Positions 51,008 through 58,943 of a stretch of DNA of 64,000 nucleotides are shown in pieces; position 1 is the stretch's first letter; each line of letters starts with the position of its first letter. The position numbers were made by a program, and so were the translations under genes. Origin of the DNA: Parafrankia discariae (GTDB taxonomy: Bacteria; Actinomycetota; Actinomycetes; Frankiales; Frankiaceae); NCBI RefSeq assembly GCF_000373365.1, contig NZ_KB891211.1:1-64000 (forward strand), written 5' to 3'. Under the pieces are notes generated by a model. That model did not search any database. It was not told the DNA's origin and worked only from the letters and a program-made list of their open reading frames with translations.

Positions 51008-51936
51008 GCTGGTCTCCCGATCGCGTCCGGATGGCATGTGGGGCACGGCTGGCCGTCGAGGACTCGCCAGCGTGGGTTGGTGCGGGCGGCCGGGTTGTCG
51101 TCGCCGCACTTGCCGCACCAGGCGGGCAGCGACGGCGCTGCGGACGCACGCTGTGCACGCCACCGGTCGATGTGAGCGGGCAGGTCGCCGTTCTCAGCGA
51201 CGGTGCGCCACCAGGCGGGCGTGCGCGGCCGGCAGTCCTCAGTGATCCAGTCGATGCAGTCTTTGATCTCTCTCTCGTCCTCGAGGCCCACCGCGCGAAG
51301 CGCGCGCTCGGCGACGGCATCCGCGAGAGAGAGAAGAGGGGTCTGAGGAGAAAGAGGAGAAGGGGTCATCTGCTGGGTGACCCACTCGCACCCAGCAGGT
51401 GACCCACTCGCATCTGCTAGGTGACCCACTCCGGTAGATGGGTCACCCGCCGGGTGACCCTCTTCCCTCGACTGGGTCACCTGAGAGGTGACCCAGTCCC
51501 CTGGGAAGGTGCAGCACCCTTGCCGGCCGTCGTGCGGCGGGTCGGGGCACAGTCCCGGGATGCGGTACACCGCGTACTGGCCGGTGTGGCCGCGCATCTC
51601 CCGATCGCCGCGCCGGGCGTACTCCAGCACGCGCTTCCGCATCAGGGCGTTGATCGCGTTCTTCCAGGTCCGCGAAGTCTTGTTGGCGCGACGGATGATC
51701 CACACCTCGTGGACCGGCCCGAACGTCTCGCGGGTCTTGTCGTTCGCGTTCTCGGCGAGCACGAGGAGATCGCGGAGCTCGCCGACCGTCAGGCCGACAG
51801 TCCGCCCGTCGGAGTCCTTGACGTCCTGGTGGTGGTCGAGGATCTCGACGATGAGCTTGATCCCCACGTCAGGCACCGACCCGCCCCATCCGAACGAGCT
51901 CGTCAGTCCAGCGACGGCCCTCACGGCGCCGCTCAT
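51004..51936 (-). CDS. wHTH initiator-like protein upstream of the helicase
   Basis: About 310 residues. The head (VGIKLIVEILDHHQDVKDSDG, then LTVGELRDLLVLAENANDKTRETFGPVHEVW and RTWKNAINALMRKRVLEYA) is a winged helix of the kind in replication organisers. The middle, about residues 145-185, is encoded by GGTGACCC repeats (WVTSQVTQ, EWVTQQMT). The end has WCGKCGDDNP...CPTCHPD, a zinc ribbon. It precedes dnaB as helicase-loading or initiator proteins often do. The start at 51936 is tentative; a longer frame runs to 52089. Confidence 0.65.
   Translation of the reverse strand: MSGAVRAVAGLTSSFGWGGSVPDVGIKLIVEILDHHQDVKDSDGRTVGLTVGELRDLLVLAENANDKTRETFGPVHEVWIIRRANKTSRTWKNAINALMRKRVLEYARRGDREMRGHTGQYAVYRIPGLCPDPPHDGRQGCCTFPGDWVTSQVTQSREEGHPAGDPSTGVGHLADASGSPAGCEWVTQQMTPSPLSPQTPLLSLADAVAERALRAVGLEDEREIKDCIDWITEDCRPRTPAWWRTVAENGDLPAHIDRWRAQRASAAPSLPAWCGKCGDDNPAARTNPRWRVLDGQPCPTCHPDAIGRPA
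51374..51498. repeat. GGTGACCC iteron cluster inside the initiator gene
   Basis: About seven copies of GGTGACCC or its complement GGGTCACC, often with CACTCGCA beside them, within 125 bp. They code for the linker of the initiator-like protein. This is a candidate origin of replication, in the same relation to its gene as lambda's iterons to gene O. Confidence 0.75.
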
Positions 51937-52178
51937 CAGCAGCCGTCCGCAACGGCCTGCCACAGCCCGCGGCCATCCGGCGGAGCTGGACACGGAGGTG
52001 AGCAACCTCGACCTCGACACGGGCACGACCCGTCGTACGCTGTACGGGATCCGCTCGGCCGCCTGCCTGCTGATCTGCGAGAGAGCCACCTTCCCGCCGG
52101 AGGTGGCCTCTTTCGTTCTGGGAGTTCATTCGATCTGTCCTCGGAGTCGTCGGCGCGATCGCGGGTGGCGGTGAGGGC

Positions 52179-52436
52179 TCACCCGGCGCTCACCGGCCCG
52201 TCCACGTCGGCGGGTTCGACTCCCAGCAGGGCCAGGATCGGACTGGTCGGGACGATGTACCGGCAGCCGTGGCGGATCACCGGCACGGGGAACTGGCCGT
52301 CCCGGATCAGCGCGCGGGCCTTCCACAGCCCCATACCGAGCGCACTGCCGGCGGTCTCAACATCGACCGTGACGGGCAGGGCTTGGAGCTGACGGGCGGT
52401 CCACTGGCCCCGCTTCGGCTGGACGCGGGCTGTCAT
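52179..52436 (-). CDS. Excisionase-like HTH protein
   Basis: An 85-residue protein: VDVETAGSALGMGLWKARALIRDGQFPVPVIRHGCRYIVPTS in pieces, an AlpA/excisionase-type winged helix. It overlaps the XRE gene by 4 bp. It may be the recombination directionality factor for the ssrA integrase. Confidence 0.7.
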   Translation of the reverse strand: MTARVQPKRGQWTARQLQALPVTVDVETAGSALGMGLWKARALIRDGQFPVPVIRHGCRYIVPTSPILALLGVEPADVDGPVSAG

Positions 52437-52705
52437 GCCGACACCTGAGCCGAGCTCGTCGCCGCACGGAGCTGATCGAGCAGGCGCCCGTACCGGGCCG
52501 CGTGCTCGAAGCGGGGCTCAGACTCCCCCCGCTCCCACCGGCTGACGGTCATGGCGCTGACACCCAGCTCGGCAGCGATGTCGCGCAGCGCAGCGCGGGA
52601 CTCACGTCGAATGCGTCCCCGTTCGGCCGGCGGCGGCAGTTGTGCGTCACGCACCCGGTCCGCAAGCGAGACATTGTGTGCCTCTGCGGCTGCATACGCT
52701 TCCAT
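52433..52705 (-). CDS. XRE-family regulator
   Basis: About 90 residues from the ATG at 52705. RAALRDIAAELGVSAMTVSRWERGESEPR is a Cro/C1 helix-turn-helix. A CCGAACGT/ACGTTCGG dyad stands 5 bp upstream, so the transcript is probably leaderless or the start may be a few codons further up. It likely represses the element's early operon. Confidence 0.8.
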   Translation of the reverse strand: MEAYAAAEAHNVSLADRVRDAQLPPPAERGRIRRESRAALRDIAAELGVSAMTVSRWERGESEPRFEHAARYGRLLDQLRAATSSAQVSA

Positions 52706-52709
52706 GGCG

Positions 52710-52734
52710 CCGAACGTTACGTACACACGTTCGG
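52710..52734. promoter_or_regulatory. 25-bp dyad CCGAACGT-N9-ACGTTCGG
   Basis: Two perfect 8-bp arms around TACGTACAC, directly before the XRE start and 73 bp from the divergent gene. A good operator candidate for control of lysogeny-like state. Confidence 0.7.
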
Positions 52735-52806
52735 TATGTCAAAGCGGACACACACGGTGTTTCTGCGGACGTTGCCTATTCGGGACGGGGTCGTTACCGT
52801 CGGAGC

Positions 52807-53919
52807 GTGGACGACCAGGACGACCAACCGCGAGTGCGACTCCCCGCCAACCCAGGGCGCCCCCCCGTGCGCTCCGACCTGCCGCGGGTGCAGACCTACA
52901 CCGACCACGAGGGCAACCCACGACGCTTCCGCGCGCCCTACGTGATCCCCCTGTCCCTGGACGCCCACGAGATCCTCAGCTTCGAAACGCCCCTGCCCGA
53001 GGAGGGCCGGCGGTCAGGGTGGGCCGCCTACCTCACCGACGAGATCGGGTTCGGCCAAGGGGCGGTGCTGCTTCGCGTCTCCCCGTGCGACCAGGAGCCG
53101 GGCGCGCCGTTCGCGATCCGGGAGCTGCGGTTGATCGCCGACCGGCCCACGAGCATGCCCGGTAGCAGCCTGCTGCGGCTGATTCCATGGGAGCGGATCG
53201 AAGCGGCGGTCAACCAGCCGTCCCGCCGTCGAGCCCTGACCGAACTCGTCTCGCCGTTCCACCACCGCCCCCCCGACCCCAAGTACCCCGGAGTCTGGTC
53301 GGCGCACCGGCCACGCGAACCGCACCCTGCGCCCGATCTCCACCTCGACGTTCCAGAGGGCTACCGCAAGCCGGACAGCTTCTACGCCGACGTCGCTGAA
53401 CGGTTCCTACAGGCCGGGGCGCTGAACACCCGGCCGGCCCAGGATCTGGCGGAGGCCAACGGCGTCAAGCCGACAACGGTGCACCGGTGGATCAGGGAGG
53501 CGAAAGCGCGCGGACTGCTCGCGCTGCCCACCGACCGCAGGCAGGAGGAACACGGCGATCTGTACGCCGAGTGCTCCCGGCTGGTCGCCGAATGGGAGTG
53601 GCACCAGCGGCGAATCCACCTCGTGAAGGCCACGTCCACCCCCGAGCTCAACCAGTACCGCCGGGACACCGACCGCCCGGAGGCGGTTGACGCATGGCTT
53701 GTCCACAAGAGCCGCCAGGCGCTCGAGGAAATCGAACCCAACCTGGTCGACATCCGCGATCAGTTTCGCGATCTCGGCCTGGCGCTGCCGGAAGACTTCC
53801 CGGACCTAGACGCGGACGTGACCGCGTTGGCAGAGCTGGCCGCAGCCAGCGAGCCACTCGGCGAAGAGCATGCACCCCGCGCGGACGACGTCACCCCGAC
53901 CACAGAGGACACCGAGTGA
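52807..53919 (+). CDS. HTH protein upstream of the integrase
   Basis: A 370-residue protein. The N-terminal half (RVQTYTDHEGNPRRFRAPYVIPLSLDAHEILSF, LRLIPWERIEAAV) has no family I recognise. The middle has an HTH: RPAQDLAEANGVKPTTVHRWIREAKARGLL. The C-terminus is helical and acidic. The GTG at 52807 follows GGAGC closely. It overlaps the integrase by 4 bp, suggesting a role in integration or excision, such as an accessory DNA-binding factor. Confidence 0.65.
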   Translation: MDDQDDQPRVRLPANPGRPPVRSDLPRVQTYTDHEGNPRRFRAPYVIPLSLDAHEILSFETPLPEEGRRSGWAAYLTDEIGFGQGAVLLRVSPCDQEPGAPFAIRELRLIADRPTSMPGSSLLRLIPWERIEAAVNQPSRRRALTELVSPFHHRPPDPKYPGVWSAHRPREPHPAPDLHLDVPEGYRKPDSFYADVAERFLQAGALNTRPAQDLAEANGVKPTTVHRWIREAKARGLLALPTDRRQEEHGDLYAECSRLVAEWEWHQRRIHLVKATSTPELNQYRRDTDRPEAVDAWLVHKSRQALEEIEPNLVDIRDQFRDLGLALPEDFPDLDADVTALAELAAASEPLGEEHAPRADDVTPTTEDTE

Positions 53920-55628
53920 AGATCACGGCTAAGCACCGGTGTGGGTGCCGGGACCCGGAGACCAAGAGCAAGTACCCGGCCGGGACCTGCCCCGACCGCA
54001 CCAAGCGCGGGCACGGGTTCTACTCCGGCGAGTTCCGCGTCCCGGCCGAGCTCGTCGCGCTGGCCGGCACGGACCGGGTCCGGTTCCGCGGAGACACCCG
54101 CAAGGAAGCCGAAGACGACGGCGACCGGAAGTGGGCAGCGATCCGCGCCGGTCAGCAGCACATCGGCAAGCTCACCGTGGGCGCCTACCTCGACGACTGG
54201 TTGGGCAGGAAGAACGCGCTCCGGCCGACCACCCGGGCCCGGTACGAGCAGTTCATCCGGCTGCACCTGGTGCCGTTCATCGGAACGATGCCGCTGTCGG
54301 GTCTGCGGGCCGAGCACATCGACGCGGCGCTGAAGCTGGCGGTGAAGGCCTCCCGGGAACGCCGGGGGCGGCCGGTTGGGCCGGCGACCGTGAAGGACGT
54401 GTTGGAGATGCTGCGGACCGCGTTGAACGACGCGGTGCGACAGCGGAAGCTCGACTTCAACCCCGCGAACGGTGTTGAGCTGGCGTCCTACTCGACACCC
54501 GAGGTGGAGCCGTGGGAGGCCGAGGAGGTCGGCCGGTTCCTCGACGAGGCCGCCGGCGACCGACTCGCCGCGGCGTACGAACTGATCGCGCTGCACGGCC
54601 TACGCCGCGGTGAGGTGTGCGGGGCGACCTGGCCCGGACTCGACGAGGACGCCGGGGTACTCGTGGTCCGCCAGCAGATCACCCGGTCCGGTGCGTCGCT
54701 CGGCGTGTGGGCACCGAAGACGAAGTCCGGCCGCCGGAAGGTCGACCTTGCAAAGGTCACGGTTGGGTCTCTCGGTGTGCACCGTCTCCGCCAGGACGAC
54801 GAACGCGAGGCCGTCGGGCCGGCATGGGACAACGGCACGTTGCCCGACGAGCACGGCAGGCCGGTCCAGCTCCGGGACCTGATCTTCACGCATCCGTCAG
54901 GGCGGCATCTGGCCCCGGAATACCTCACCCGGCAGATGCAACGGATCGCCCGGCGGGTCGGCCTGCTCGGCACAGTGAAGGTCGAGGCGGAGGCCGGGGC
55001 GGTCACGGTTGTCATCGGTACCCGGTACCGGCCGGCGGCGGGCACGTGGACGCTGTACCGGGACCGGCTGCCGGTCGGGGAGGTGACCGTGCTCGGTGTC
55101 GCCGTCCAGGGCTCGCGGTCGGTGCTGCACCTGTCCGAACCTCTGCCCGTCGACCTGGCGGCGGGAGACGAGATCGGGGAACGCCTACTCTCCCCCAAGC
55201 GTTTGCACGATCTTCGGCACGGGTCGGCGTCGATCATGCTTGGTGAGGGCATCGACATCACGACCGTCTCGAAGATCCTCGGTCACTCTTCGACGTCGAT
55301 GACGGGGAACACGTACGCGCATCTGCTGCGGTCGACCGGGCAGGCGGCGGCGGAGACAGTCGCCGCGGCGATCCCCCGTAAAACGGTTCGTCCGCACCAT
55401 GTCCTCACCAGCACCGGTGACGGTGGCGGGATCGCGGAGGCGTCTGGCGTTTCTACTGGTAGAGGGGCCGTCCTAGGTGGACGGCCCCTCTCGGCGTCGG
55501 TGGAGGTGGCGGGAATCGAACCCGCGTCCTCCGGCCCCGACACAGGGCTTCTCCGGGCGCAGCCTGCTTGTTTTTTCTCAGCCCCGCCGGTCCCGCAGGC
55601 AAGCCGGCGCAGGCTCAGTCGCTGTTAG
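53916..55628 (+). CDS. int: Tyrosine integrase (ssrA-specific)
   Basis: A 570-residue integrase. An N-terminal arm-binding part with an unusual Cys-rich start (CGCRDPETKSKYPAGTCPD), a core-binding SAM-like domain (about 85-190), then the catalytic domain: R230 (HGLRRGEV), H431xxR434 (HDLRHG), H457 (LGHSS) and Y467 (NTYAH). A 75-residue insert (about 355-428, TVVIGTRYRPAAGTWTLYRD onward) splits the catalytic domain before HxxR. The C-terminal codons run through a hairpin and the 27-bp att core into ssrA. GTGA overlap with the upstream gene. Confidence 0.92.
   Translation: MKITAKHRCGCRDPETKSKYPAGTCPDRTKRGHGFYSGEFRVPAELVALAGTDRVRFRGDTRKEAEDDGDRKWAAIRAGQQHIGKLTVGAYLDDWLGRKNALRPTTRARYEQFIRLHLVPFIGTMPLSGLRAEHIDAALKLAVKASRERRGRPVGPATVKDVLEMLRTALNDAVRQRKLDFNPANGVELASYSTPEVEPWEAEEVGRFLDEAAGDRLAAAYELIALHGLRRGEVCGATWPGLDEDAGVLVVRQQITRSGASLGVWAPKTKSGRRKVDLAKVTVGSLGVHRLRQDDEREAVGPAWDNGTLPDEHGRPVQLRDLIFTHPSGRHLAPEYLTRQMQRIARRVGLLGTVKVEAEAGAVTVVIGTRYRPAAGTWTLYRDRLPVGEVTVLGVAVQGSRSVLHLSEPLPVDLAAGDEIGERLLSPKRLHDLRHGSASIMLGEGIDITTVSKILGHSSTSMTGNTYAHLLRSTGQAAAETVAAAIPRKTVRPHHVLTSTGDGGGIAEASGVSTGRGAVLGGRPLSASVEVAGIEPASSGPDTGLLRAQPACFFSAPPVPQASRRRLSRC
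55390..55411. repeat. Putative integrase arm site, right
   Basis: GTCCGCACC then ATGTCCTCACCAG, a direct match to 35142-35163 (20 of 22), 86 bp inside the right core. In the excised circle the two copies would flank the att core, as arm-type sites do. The sequence also codes for the integrase tail. Confidence 0.5.
55461..55491 (-). terminator. Hairpin serving integrase and ssrA
   Basis: AGAGGGGCCGTCC pairs with GGACGGCCCCTCT around a 5-nt loop. It lies just past the ssrA 3' end and inside the integrase reading frame, so on insertion the element brings its own terminator for the tmRNA. Confidence 0.75.
55497..55523. repeat. att core, right copy (tmRNA T-arm and acceptor)
   Basis: Twenty-seven bases identical to 34999-35025. 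Here they belong to the functional ssrA gene. To the left, homology with the relic continues through the hairpin; to the right the sequence is ssrA. Confidence 0.88.
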
Positions 55629-55872
55629 ATTTCCCGACTCACCCCGCGACCGGGTGGGACGGTGATCCTCCTGTCGACGCCAGATCCTGGGCCGGAGGAA
55701 CTCCCAGGCTGACGGCTAGTTGGTCTCTACTCAGGCCGCGAGGGCGTAAGTGGAGCTAGCAGGCTGCGTCTTAGTGGCAGCTGTTGTTCTGAACGGATCG
55801 TTAACGAGATAACCGCTCATCCTCGGCCCGCTTCCCCTGCCTCGACGTCCGGAGTCGAAGCCGGTCACCCCC
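55499..55872 (-). ncRNA. ssrA: tmRNA
   Basis: The one-piece tmRNA. The 5' GGGGGUGACCGG (from 55872) pairs with CACCUCC near the 3' end to make the 7-bp acceptor stem, followed by ACC. The T-arm is GGGTTCGATTCCC. The tag frame reads ATKTQPASSTYALAA then stop. SmpB, its partner, is 3 kb away. The tmRNA frees stalled ribosomes and marks the peptide for proteolysis. Its 3' end is the integration target. Confidence 0.93.
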
Positions 55873-56090
55873 TGGCGTGTGCTGTCCGGTGCGTGTGTAC
55901 AGCCGATCCAACGCCGACTGCCCACCGCATGTTCCCACACGGCGCCGCGACTCGACCACTCGGTTACGGCCCGGCCCGGCGCGGCGACCGCCGGCGGCAC
56001 CGACATCGCCCGCGGGCCGGGCGGGCGAGCGGCACCGCCCCGCCAGCCGGGCGGAACAGACCACAGGAGGCTGGAACAGGTCGACCGTCT

Positions 56091-56108
56091 ATATAGTTGA
56101 ACGTTCAA
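56091..56108 (+). promoter_or_regulatory. Promoter-like TATATAG and TTGAACGTTCAA dyad
   Basis: TATATAG at about 56090-56096 is directly followed by the perfect 12-bp palindrome TTGAACGTTCAA, 30 bp before the VOC start. The AT-rich stretch stands out from the surrounding GC. It is a likely operator overlapping the transcript start. Confidence 0.5.
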
Positions 56109-56138
56109 GACACAGACGATCCGAGCAGGGGGAACGCG

Positions 56139-56606
56139 ATGGAGATCAAGGAACTGGGACACATCGTGCTGTACGTGCGTGAACTCGAGCGTTCCGTCGC
56201 CTTCTACCGGGACATCCTCGGCTGGCGGCAGGTCTTCCCGGAGATCAGCGAGTCGTCCGGTCTGGGCGTGCCCGCGGCGGCGTTCTCCTCCGGCCGCACG
56301 CACCACGAGCTGCTGTTGATCGAGGTCGGGGCGGACGCGGCGGCGCTGCCGCCCGGTCGGCGCGTCGGGCTCTACCACTTCGGGTTGAAGGTCGGTGACA
56401 GCGACGACGAGCTGCGGGCCGCGCTGGAGCGCGTCAAGCGGGCCGGTGTGCGGATCGCGGGCGCGTCGGACCACACGGTCACCCACAGCCTCTACATCTA
56501 CGACCCGGACGGCAACGAGATCGAGCTGTACATCGACGTGCCCGGGGTCGACTGGCGTACCAACCCCGCCCTGGTCGCGGCGCCCATCCGTCCGCTCCGC
56601 CTCTGA
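56139..56606 (+). CDS. VOC-family (glyoxalase-like) protein
   Basis: A 155-residue vicinal oxygen chelate protein: LGHIVLYVRELERSVAFYRDILGWRQVF, then THHELLLIEV, LYHFGLKV and DPDGNEIELYIDVPG. The metal ligands H (LGHI), H (YHFG) and E (EIELY) are in place. Family roles include ring-cleaving dioxygenase and glyoxalase; the substrate is not evident. The ATG at 56139 has GGGGG 6-10 nt upstream. It starts 266 bp from ssrA, divergent. Confidence 0.85.
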   Translation: MEIKELGHIVLYVRELERSVAFYRDILGWRQVFPEISESSGLGVPAAAFSSGRTHHELLLIEVGADAAALPPGRRVGLYHFGLKVGDSDDELRAALERVKRAGVRIAGASDHTVTHSLYIYDPDGNEIELYIDVPGVDWRTNPALVAAPIRPLRL

Positions 56607-56728
56607 GCGGCCGGGCCACGGCGGCCATACCGGCGGCCACCACGACCACCGCGGCACCACGACCACCGCGCGCCGCGACCACCGCGCGTCACGACCGGTG
56701 ACCAGCACGGGTCCGGGACACTGGCCGG

Positions 56729-57553
56729 GTGCCCTCCGCGAGCGAACGCGCGACGGGCTCCGAGCGGCGGACGGTCGCCCTGCTCCTCGTGATGGCCGCA
56801 CTGACCGGCCTGGTGGACTCGCTGACCTTCCTGGGGCTCGGCGAGGTCTTCGTGGCCAACATGACGGGCAACGTGGTGGTCCTCGGCTTCTCCCTCGCCG
56901 GGGCCACCGGGATCTCCGGCATCCTGTCGTTGAACGCGCTCGGCTGCTTCGTGCTCGGGGCGCTGGCCGGCGGGCGGGTCGGCGCCCGGCTCGGCCGGCG
57001 CCCCCGGCTCTGGCTGGCGGCGGTGACCGCCGCGCAGGCCGTCCTGGTGGCCGTGGCACTGGCGGTGGCGGCCCGCTGGCTCGGTGACGTCCTGGAGCTG
57101 GCGGTCACCGCGGGCGGCCGCTCGGACCGGGATCATCCCGGGGGAGCCGAGTACGCGATCGTCTCGACGCTGGCCGTGGCGATGGGGCTGCAGCACGCGA
57201 CCGCGCAGCACCTGGCCAGGCCGGAGATCCCGACGAACGTGCTCACCACCACGATCACCACTTTCGCCGTCCGGACCCGGCTGGGCGGGGGCCGGGGGTC
57301 GGGCGGGCCCCGGCAGCTGGTCGGGCCCGCGGTGATGTTCGCGAGTGCCGGCGCCGGCGCGCTGGGCTTTCTGCGGGTGACACCGCTGCTGCCGCTGTAC
57401 GCCGGACTGACGCTGGTCGCGCTGAACCTCGGGCTCACCATCGCCGGCTCCGTGTTCAGTCCCCGGCCGGACCGCCCCGTGTCCCGGCCACCCGATCCGC
57501 CCGACCTGTCCGATCCGTCTGATCAGACTGATACGCCTGATCAGCCTGGGTGA
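56729..57553 (+). CDS. YoaK/DUF1275 membrane protein
   Basis: A 274-residue integral membrane protein with about six helices: LLLVMAALTGLVDSLTFLGLGEVFVANMTGNVVVLGF is the classic DUF1275 signature (the GxFVANMTGN part), with YAIVSTLAVAMGLQHATAQ later. The C-terminal 30 residues are Asp/Pro-rich. Function of the family is unsettled. Its 3' end overlaps the convergent methyltransferase by 98 bp. Confidence 0.85.
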   Translation: MPSASERATGSERRTVALLLVMAALTGLVDSLTFLGLGEVFVANMTGNVVVLGFSLAGATGISGILSLNALGCFVLGALAGGRVGARLGRRPRLWLAAVTAAQAVLVAVALAVAARWLGDVLELAVTAGGRSDRDHPGGAEYAIVSTLAVAMGLQHATAQHLARPEIPTNVLTTTITTFAVRTRLGGGRGSGGPRQLVGPAVMFASAGAGALGFLRVTPLLPLYAGLTLVALNLGLTIAGSVFSPRPDRPVSRPPDPPDLSDPSDQTDTPDQPG

Positions 57554-58943
57554 CGTCGGTACACAGGAGAGCCCACGGTTCGTCCCGCATCCGGGTCATC
57601 ACCACCGTCATGGTGCGGCCTCCCGGGACGAGGTGGCGCCGGGCCGGCAGCAGCCGCCGCCGGATGGCGTCCACGTCCCCGGCGAGTCCGCGCCGGCGCA
57701 CGTCGAGCGCGCCGATGCCGGCCGCGCGTACCGCCGCGGCGACCCGGCGCACGTCGAAGGGCATCTCGGCCTCGACCCGCAGCGTCCGCGCGAACGGGGT
57801 CGCCAGCGGCCGGTCGGCGCCGAGGAACGCGATCCTCGGGTCGATCTGCCACCCGCCCACCAGGCGGCCCAGCGTGCCGACCAGCCCGGCCCGGGTCACG
57901 GCGGGATTCGGGTCGAAGAGGTACTCACCCGGTGGCCGGACCGGAAGCGGGACGGGCCCGCCACCGGGACCGCCACTACTGGGACCGCCGCCACCACCGG
58001 TGCCGGTGCCAGTACCGGCGCCGGAATCGTCGTCCCTTTCGGCACCGGCGGGGTCCGGATCGCCGGTCAGCGTCGCCACCCGCGGTCCGGTGGTGTCGAG
58101 CACCGAACGGTCGCCCGGGCCGAGCAGCACCGTGGCCCGCCGGGACGCCGTCGCGAGCGCGGGCGAGAACAGCACGGACTCCTTGAGACCACGTCGGTCC
58201 GCGACGAACTCGATCTCCCAGCCCGGCGGGACGAGCTCCACCGGGAGCCCCGGAGCCGCCTTGACCGCGACCGCCTCGACCCGCTCGGTCAGCCCGAAGC
58301 ACCAGGCCAGTGGAGGTTCACCGGCTCCGGCGGACATCCGCCGCTCGCCGCCGCGCCGCGCCGGATCGACGAAGACACCGTCGACGCCGGCCAGGTCGAC
58401 GTCCCGGACGTCCGCCGCCCGGGCCTCGACCCCGCCGGACCCGTTCTCCCGCGCACCGCCCCGGAGAACGTGCGCGTTGTGGACGGCCATCCGCAGGTGC
58501 AACGGGTCGCGGTCGACGGCGAGGACCGGGTGCTCGGCCGCCAGGGCCAGGAGGTCACCGCCGATGCCGGTGCACAGGTCGGCGAGGCGGCCCAGGCCGG
58601 CGAACCTCGCCGCCCGATGCGTCGCCGCCCGTTCGGACGAGGCCTGCTCCAGCCCGGCCCGGGTGAAGAACATCCGCTCGGCCTGGCTGAACTTCGCCGC
58701 GGCCCGGGCCCGCAGCTCGGCCTGGGCGAACGCGGCGGCGACGAGCTCGGGGGGATGCCCGGCGGCGCGCAGCCGGGAACCGGCGCGCAGCTCCGTGCCG
58801 TCGGCGTGGGCCGCGGCGGCGGCGGCCAGCAGGTCCGCTCCCGTGGGGGTCAGCAACGCGTCGAACGCGGCGAGCAGGCGGACGGCCTGCTCGCCGTCCT
58901 GGCCCGGCGCCGCGGGCTGGCCGGACACGGGCCGGTCAGACAC
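57456..58943 (-). CDS. Class I SAM-dependent methyltransferase (THUMP-like)
   Basis: A 495-residue protein. The SAM motif is [34 protein letters not shown] (about 130-165), with [11 protein letters not shown] near 215 as motif IV. A Gly/Thr/Ser-rich insert (about residues 310-330) splits it. This architecture is seen in actinobacterial THUMP-like methyltransferases near smpB. Substrate is probably RNA but is unproved. It overlaps smpB by 8 bp. Confidence 0.8.
   Translation of the reverse strand: MSDRPVSGQPAAPGQDGEQAVRLLAAFDALLTPTGADLLAAAAAAHADGTELRAGSRLRAAGHPPELVAAAFAQAELRARAAAKFSQAERMFFTRAGLEQASSERAATHRAARFAGLGRLADLCTGIGGDLLALAAEHPVLAVDRDPLHLRMAVHNAHVLRGGARENGSGGVEARAADVRDVDLAGVDGVFVDPARRGGERRMSAGAGEPPLAWCFGLTERVEAVAVKAAPGLPVELVPPGWEIEFVADRRGLKESVLFSPALATASRRATVLLGPGDRSVLDTTGPRVATLTGDPDPAGAERDDDSGAGTGTGTGGGGGPSSGGPGGGPVPLPVRPPGEYLFDPNPAVTRAGLVGTLGRLVGGWQIDPRIAFLGADRPLATPFARTLRVEAEMPFDVRRVAAAVRAAGIGALDVRRRGLAGDVDAIRRRLLPARRHLVPGGRTMTVVMTRMRDEPWALLCTDVTQADQAYQSDQTDRTGRADRVAGTRGGPAGD

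Larger units (their letters stand above)
34999..55523. mobile_element. 20.5-kb element integrated in ssrA
   Basis: The unit is bounded by 27-bp copies of the tmRNA 3' end. A tyrosine integrase gene abuts the right copy. Cargo: replication genes (two initiator-like proteins, DnaB-type helicase), regulators, HNH and PIN nucleases, GNAT and HD proteins, and phage-type small zinc proteins. No head, tail, packaging or FtsK/TraB-like transfer gene was seen. It could be a phage-derived satellite, a replicating AICE without its transfer gene, or a plasmid-like prophage. Because the core restores the tmRNA 3' end, ssrA should stay functional. Confidence 0.85.

Noticed and set aside
55731..57059. 442-codon minus-strand frame ending in the tmRNA tag
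   Set aside because: Only its last 15 codons are translated, as the tmRNA tag; the rest is shadow across ssrA, VOC and promoter DNA.
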